A stretch of DNA of 9,174 nt, from contig MERZ01000062.1 in NCBI GenBank assembly GCA_001770785.1, positions 1 to 9,174 on the forward strand, written 5' to 3'. Shown here piece after piece: positions 6,111 through 9,174 of the stretch. The translations under genes and the position numbers were made by a program. Below the pieces are notes generated by a model. The model saw only the letters and a list, made by a program, of their open reading frames with translations, did no database searches and had not been told where the DNA came from. How positions within the stretch are numbered: position 1 is the stretch's first letter; each line of letters begins with the position of its first letter. Source of the stretch: Burkholderiales bacterium RIFCSPHIGHO2_12_FULL_61_11. Its GTDB lineage: Bacteria; Pseudomonadota; Gammaproteobacteria; Burkholderiales; Burkholderiaceae_C.

Positions 6111-7610
6111 GTGATTACCGAACTCGAATTTAAAAGCCTGGCGGCTCAGGGCTACAACCGCATTCCGCTGATGGTCGAGGCGTTTGCCGACCTGGAAACT
6201 CCGCTTTCGCTCTATCTCAAGCTCGCCTTTTCCAAGGACAGCGGCAAATTCAGCTTCTTGCTCGAATCGGTGGTCGGTGGCGAGCGCTTTGGCCGCTACA
6301 GCTTTATTGGCCTGCCCGCCCGCACACTGGTGCGCGCCTCGGGCTTTGGACCCGACATGCTGACCGAGGTGGTGACTGACGGGCGCGTCGTTGAAACCTC
6401 CAGGCTCAATCCGCTTGACTTCATCAGCGACTATCAAAAGCGCTTCAAGGTGGCGCTGCGGCCCGGTCTGCCGCGCTTTTGCGGCGGGCTGGCCGGCTAT
6501 TTTGGCTACGACACGGTGCGCTACATCGAGAAAAAACTTGAAAGCACTTGCCCGCCCGACACGCTGGGCTGTCCCGACATCTTGCTGCTGCAGTGCGAAG
6601 AGCTCGCCGTGATCGACAACCTGTCGGGCAAGCTTTATCTCATCGTGTATGCCGACCCGGCCCTGCCAGAGGCCTACGCCAACGCCAAAAAGCGTTTGCG
6701 CGAACTCAAAGACCAGCTCAGGTATTCGGTCAGTGCGCCCGTGGTCAAGCCTTCCCAAGGCTTTCCGGCCGAGCGCGACTTTGCCAAGGCCGACTACATT
6801 GCCGCGGTGCAGCGCGCCAAAAAGCTGATCGAGGCCGGTGACTTCATGCAGGTGCAGGTAGGCCAGCGCATCAAGAAGCGTTACACCGAGTCACCTTTGA
6901 GCTTGTACCGCGCGCTGCGCTCGCTCAATCCCTCGCCCTACATGTATTACTACCATTTTGGCGACTTCCATGTGGTCGGCGCCTCGCCCGAAATCCTGGT
7001 GCGCCAGGAGCAGACCGAGCAGGGGCAAATGGTCACCATCAGGCCGCTCGCCGGAACCCGGCCGCGTGCCTCTTCGCCTGAGGCGGACAAGGCTGCCGAG
7101 CGGGAACTCATCAACGATCCCAAGGAGCGCGCCGAGCATGTCATGCTGATTGACCTGGCGCGCAACGACATCGGCCGCATCGCCAAAACCGGCACGGTGA
7201 AGGTGACGGAAGCCTTTGCGGTCGAACGCTACAGCCATGTGATGCACATCGTGAGCAATGTTGAAGGCGTGCTCAATGACGGCATGACCAGCATGGACGT
7301 GCTCCGCGCCACCTTCCCGGCGGGCACGCTGACCGGGGCGCCCAAGGTGCATGCCATGGAAGTGATTGACCAGCTCGAGCCGACCAAGCGCGGCCTTTAT
7401 GGCGGCCCCTGCGGCTACCTCAGCTACGCCGGCGACATGGATGTGGCGATTGCGATCCGCACCGGCATCATCAAGGATGGCACGCTGTATGTGCAGGCGG
7501 CCGCGGGCATTGTGGCCGACTCGGTGCCCGAAATGGAGTGGAAAGAAACCGAAGCCAAGGCGCGCGCCTTGTTGCGGGCGAGTGAACTGGTTGAAGAAGG
7601 GCTGGAGTGA
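6111..7610 (+). CDS. trpE: Anthranilate synthase component I
   Basis: The 499-residue product is the chorismate-binding subunit. With TrpG it converts chorismate and glutamine to anthranilate, pyruvate and glutamate, the first step of tryptophan synthesis in the cytosol. The N-terminal domain has the feedback-site motif LLES (50-53, Ser53), by analogy with the Salmonella LLES site, and [10 protein letters not shown] (61-70). The C-terminal chorismate-binding domain shows ASPEILV (291-297), [10 protein letters not shown] (310-319), [15 protein letters not shown] (339-353), [17 protein letters not shown] (401-417), [21 protein letters not shown] (in 431-451) and [12 protein letters not shown] (463-474). 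The length is typical. GTG at 6111 is chosen because GAAGGA lies seven bases upstream and because homologues begin [16 protein letters not shown]; a GTG at 6096 would add five residues but overlaps that site. Both catalytic and feedback motifs look intact. Regulation is probably by the attenuator-like leader at 5829-6055 plus feedback inhibition. Confidence 0.97.
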   Translation: MITELEFKSLAAQGYNRIPLMVEAFADLETPLSLYLKLAFSKDSGKFSFLLESVVGGERFGRYSFIGLPARTLVRASGFGPDMLTEVVTDGRVVETSRLNPLDFISDYQKRFKVALRPGLPRFCGGLAGYFGYDTVRYIEKKLESTCPPDTLGCPDILLLQCEELAVIDNLSGKLYLIVYADPALPEAYANAKKRLRELKDQLRYSVSAPVVKPSQGFPAERDFAKADYIAAVQRAKKLIEAGDFMQVQVGQRIKKRYTESPLSLYRALRSLNPSPYMYYYHFGDFHVVGASPEILVRQEQTEQGQMVTIRPLAGTRPRASSPEADKAAERELINDPKERAEHVMLIDLARNDIGRIAKTGTVKVTEAFAVERYSHVMHIVSNVEGVLNDGMTSMDVLRATFPAGTLTGAPKVHAMEVIDQLEPTKRGLYGGPCGYLSYAGDMDVAIAIRTGIIKDGTLYVQAAAGIVADSVPEMEWKETEAKARALLRASELVEEGLE

Positions 7611-7615
7611 TCATC

Positions 7616-8200
7616 ATGACTACAAAAATCAAACTGTTGATGATCGACAACTACGACAGCTTTACCTACAACATCGTGCAGTATTTCGGCGAGCTGGGGG
7701 CTGAGGTGGAAGTTTTCCGCAATGACGAGATCACGCTGGCCGAGATTGCCGCCCGTGCGCCAGACCGGCTGGTGGTTTCGCCCGGCCCGTGCTCGCCGCT
7801 AGAGGCCGGCATTTCCGTGGCAGCGATCCAGCATTTTGCCGGCAAGCTACCCATACTTGGCGTCTGCCTCGGCCACCAGGCCATAGGCGCAGCGTTTGGC
7901 GGCACCATCGTTCGGGCCCAGCAGCTGATGCACGGCAAGACCAGCGTGATCAGCACCACGCAGCAAGGCGTGTTCGCCGACTTGCCCAGGCAGTTTGTCG
8001 TCAACCGCTACCACTCGCTGGCAATTGAACGCGCGTCCTGCCCCGACGTGCTGGCAGTCACCGCATGGACGGACGACGGCGAAATCATGGCCGTGCGCCA
8101 CAAGGAACTGCCGATTCAGGGCGTGCAATTTCATCCCGAATCCATCCTGACCGAGCACGGCCACGCGATGCTGAAGAATTTCCTGGAGCAGCGGGCATGA
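7616..8200 (+). CDS. trpG: Anthranilate synthase component II (glutamine amidotransferase)
   Basis: The 194-residue class I glutamine amidotransferase supplies ammonia from glutamine to TrpE. In many bacteria with a single copy it also serves aminodeoxychorismate synthase (PabA role). It has the start motif [13 protein letters not shown] (7-19), VSPGPCSP with the oxyanion-hole glycines (54-61), GVCLGHQ with catalytic Cys84, HGKTS (106-110), NRYHSLAIE, and QFHPES with catalytic His173 and Glu175. The triad is complete and the length is usual. ATG 7616 is chosen: TGGAG lies about eight bases upstream and the gap from the trpE stop is 5 bases, so the two are almost certainly co-transcribed and translated together. 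A GTG at 7607 would overlap trpE and is less likely. In many Burkholderiales trpD and trpC follow; here ltaE comes next. Confidence 0.97.
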   Translation: MTTKIKLLMIDNYDSFTYNIVQYFGELGAEVEVFRNDEITLAEIAARAPDRLVVSPGPCSPLEAGISVAAIQHFAGKLPILGVCLGHQAIGAAFGGTIVRAQQLMHGKTSVISTTQQGVFADLPRQFVVNRYHSLAIERASCPDVLAVTAWTDDGEIMAVRHKELPIQGVQFHPESILTEHGHAMLKNFLEQRA

Positions 8201-8203
8201 GGA

Positions 8204-8256
8204 CTGCTGCTATTTTGATGGCTTGTAACGCTCATGCTTATTGAGCTAGAGGCATA
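8204..8256 (+). repeat. Comamonadaceae-type intergenic repeat (inferred) before ltaE
   Basis: The gap between trpG and ltaE consists almost wholly of an AT-richer block containing GCTATTTTGATGGC, the hairpin GCTCA (8230-8234) / TGAGC (8242-8246), and CTAGAGGCATAA. From memory this resembles a short dispersed repeat common between genes in Acidovorax, Polaromonas and relatives, typically ending in GCGCTAGAGGC. No second copy lies in the window. GAGG at 8249-8252 is five bases before the ltaE ATG and serves as its ribosome-binding site. Confidence 0.5.
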
Positions 8257-8257
8257 A

Positions 8258-9174
8258 ATGACTCATAAGATCGTTGATCTGCGGAGTGACACCGTCACGC
8301 AACCCACGCCTGCCATGCGCGCCGCCATGCTGGCCGCGCCACTGGGCGACGACGTGTTTGGCGATGACCCCAGCGTCAACGCGCTGCAGGAAAAAATCGC
8401 CGATATGCTCGGTTTTGAAGCGGCGCTGTTTGTGCCGACGGGCACGCAGAGCAATCTCTGCGCCATCTTGAGTCATTGCCAGCGCGGCGACGAATACATC
8501 GTCGGCCAGATGGCGCACTGCTACCGCTGGGAAGGCGGCGGCGCGGCAGTACTGGGCAGCGTGCAGCCGCAGCCGCTGAACCACCAGGATGACGGCACTT
8601 TGCTGCTCGCCGACATTGAAGCGGCGATCAAGCCCGACGACGCGCATTTTGCGAAAACCCGCTTGCTCGCGCTGGAAAACACGCTGGGCGGCAAGCTGCT
8701 GCCTCTTGACTATGTGCAGCAGGCCACGCAACTGGCGGCAAACCGGGGGTTGAGTCGGTATCTGGACGGTGCGCGCTTGTTCAATGCCGCCGCGGCGCAA
8801 GCCACGCAATTAACCAGCGCCCGACCCGCCGCCGGGCCGCCCCAAGGCGGGGCAGCCCCCTCGGGGGGCAGCGACCCACACGAAGTGGGGAAGCGTGGGG
8901 GCATCATCCTTGAAGCGCGCCGCATCGCCCAGCGCTTTGACAGCGTCTCGGTCTGCTTCAGCAAGGGGCTGGGCGCGCCGATTGGCTCGGCGCTGTGCGG
9001 TTCGCGAGCCTTCATTGCGCGGGCGCATCGCATCCGCAAGATGGCTGGCGGCGGGATGCGCCAGTCCGGCCTGCTGGCGGCAGCGGCGTCCCATGCGCTG
9101 GATCACCATATCGAGCGGCTGGCACGAGACCACGCGCTGGCCAGGCGACTGGCCGACGGCTTGGCAGGCATTGA
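8258..9174 (+). CDS. ltaE: Low-specificity L-threonine aldolase, 3' end beyond window, with in-frame insertion
   Basis: A PLP-dependent fold-type I enzyme of the cytosol that cleaves L-threonine and L-allo-threonine to glycine and acetaldehyde. The first 305 codons are present. Landmarks in common with E. coli LtaE are [15 protein letters not shown] (6-20), [15 protein letters not shown] (30-44), PTGTQSNL (60-67), His87 in [21 protein letters not shown] (140-149), LDGARLFNA with PLP-pairing Asp170 (169-177), the Schiff-base Lys236 in [12 protein letters not shown], and GGGMRQSG (264-271). Between FNA (175-177) and FDS (227-229) there are 49 residues where E. coli has 14. The additional part, about residues 188-215, is Gly/Pro/Ala-rich and encoded by a hairpin-rich repeat-like segment (8819-8902). 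The frame stays open and all catalytic residues seen are intact, so the protein may still be active. GAGG five bases before the ATG supports the start. Confidence 0.93.
   Translation, partial: MTHKIVDLRSDTVTQPTPAMRAAMLAAPLGDDVFGDDPSVNALQEKIADMLGFEAALFVPTGTQSNLCAILSHCQRGDEYIVGQMAHCYRWEGGGAAVLGSVQPQPLNHQDDGTLLLADIEAAIKPDDAHFAKTRLLALENTLGGKLLPLDYVQQATQLAANRGLSRYLDGARLFNAAAAQATQLTSARPAAGPPQGGAAPSGGSDPHEVGKRGGIILEARRIAQRFDSVSVCFSKGLGAPIGSALCGSRAFIARAHRIRKMAGGGMRQSGLLAAAASHALDHHIERLARDHALARRLADGLAGI
8819..8902 (+). repeat. Hairpin-rich repeat-like element inserted in frame in ltaE
   Basis: Three consecutive hairpins: CCGCC/GGCGG (8837-8841 with 8846-8850, loop CCAA), GCCCCC/GGGGGC (8855-8860 with 8864-8869, loop TCG), and CCCAC/GTGGG (8875-8879 with 8885-8889, loop ACGAA), followed by AAGCGTGGGGGC. 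From memory this resembles a dispersed Comamonadaceae element usually seen at gene borders (GGGCCGCCCCAAGGCGG... then GGGAAGCGTGGGGGC). The boundaries are estimated; 84 bases equals 28 codons, so the ltaE frame is kept. Confidence 0.65.

Noticed and set aside
5754..6758. Minus-strand open frame of 334 codons across the kinase end, leader and trpE start
   Set aside because: It runs antisense through trpE coding sequence and the leader hairpins, with no family resemblance.
8246..8809. Minus-strand open frame of 187 codons opposite ltaE
   Set aside because: It is the shadow of strongly conserved LtaE sequence on the plus strand.
8819..8902. ltaE as a pseudogene because of the inserted segment
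   Set aside because: The reading frame continues through the segment and the downstream Lys236 and GGGMRQSG motifs are intact, so no disruption is visible.

Overview
The window looks like a chromosomal segment from a betaproteobacterium of the order Burkholderiales, most likely family Comamonadaceae (Polaromonas/Rhodoferax/Variovorax type). The grounds are high GC at third codon positions, the gene order apaG / rpe / trpE / trpG, protein styles such as the ApaG tail [10 protein letters not shown], and two stretches resembling repeats I remember from that family. No tRNA, rRNA, CRISPR array, transposase or integrase is visible.

Layout from left to right. (1) Minus strand, 1-830: the N-terminal 276 codons of a multi-pass Kef/NhaP-like cation:proton antiporter that runs off the left edge. 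(2) Minus strand, 1079-1474: apaG. (3) Divergent from apaG, plus strand from 1581: rpe, ribulose-phosphate 3-epimerase. (4) 2361-5814: a two-component pair, made of a response regulator with an unusual N-terminal domain followed by a receiver, and an 850-residue hybrid sensor kinase (periplasmic CHASE3-like sensor, two PAS domains, HisKA, HATPase_c, receiver). This pair lies where many Burkholderiales carry gph between rpe and trpE. (5) 5829-6110: a non-coding leader in front of trpE with its own extended -10 promoter, a 27-codon ORF containing Trp-Leu-Trp that starts almost at the predicted transcript 5' end, a long stem-loop, and a GC-rich hairpin followed by TTTT. This has the layout of a tryptophan attenuator. 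(6) trpE and trpG, 5 bases apart, encode the two subunits of anthranilate synthase. (7) From 8258: ltaE, low-specificity threonine aldolase, cut by the right edge.

Two observations stand out. First, ltaE carries about 84 bases (8819-8902, exactly 28 codons) built of three consecutive hairpins and resembling a dispersed Comamonadaceae repeat. It is read in frame, in the stretch between the PLP-binding Asp and the Schiff-base Lys, and makes the protein about 35 residues longer there than E. coli LtaE. Second, the trpE leader looks like a leaderless-type trp attenuator with several competing helices. A second repeat-like block (about 8204-8256) appears to supply the ribosome-binding site of ltaE.

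Functionally, TrpE and TrpG act together on chorismate at the first committed step of tryptophan synthesis. Rpe serves the pentose-phosphate and Calvin cycles, which supply the erythrose-4-phosphate and PRPP used by aromatic and tryptophan synthesis. The signal sensed by the two-component pair and its targets cannot be read from the sequence. All family assignments come from reading motifs; no database search was possible.
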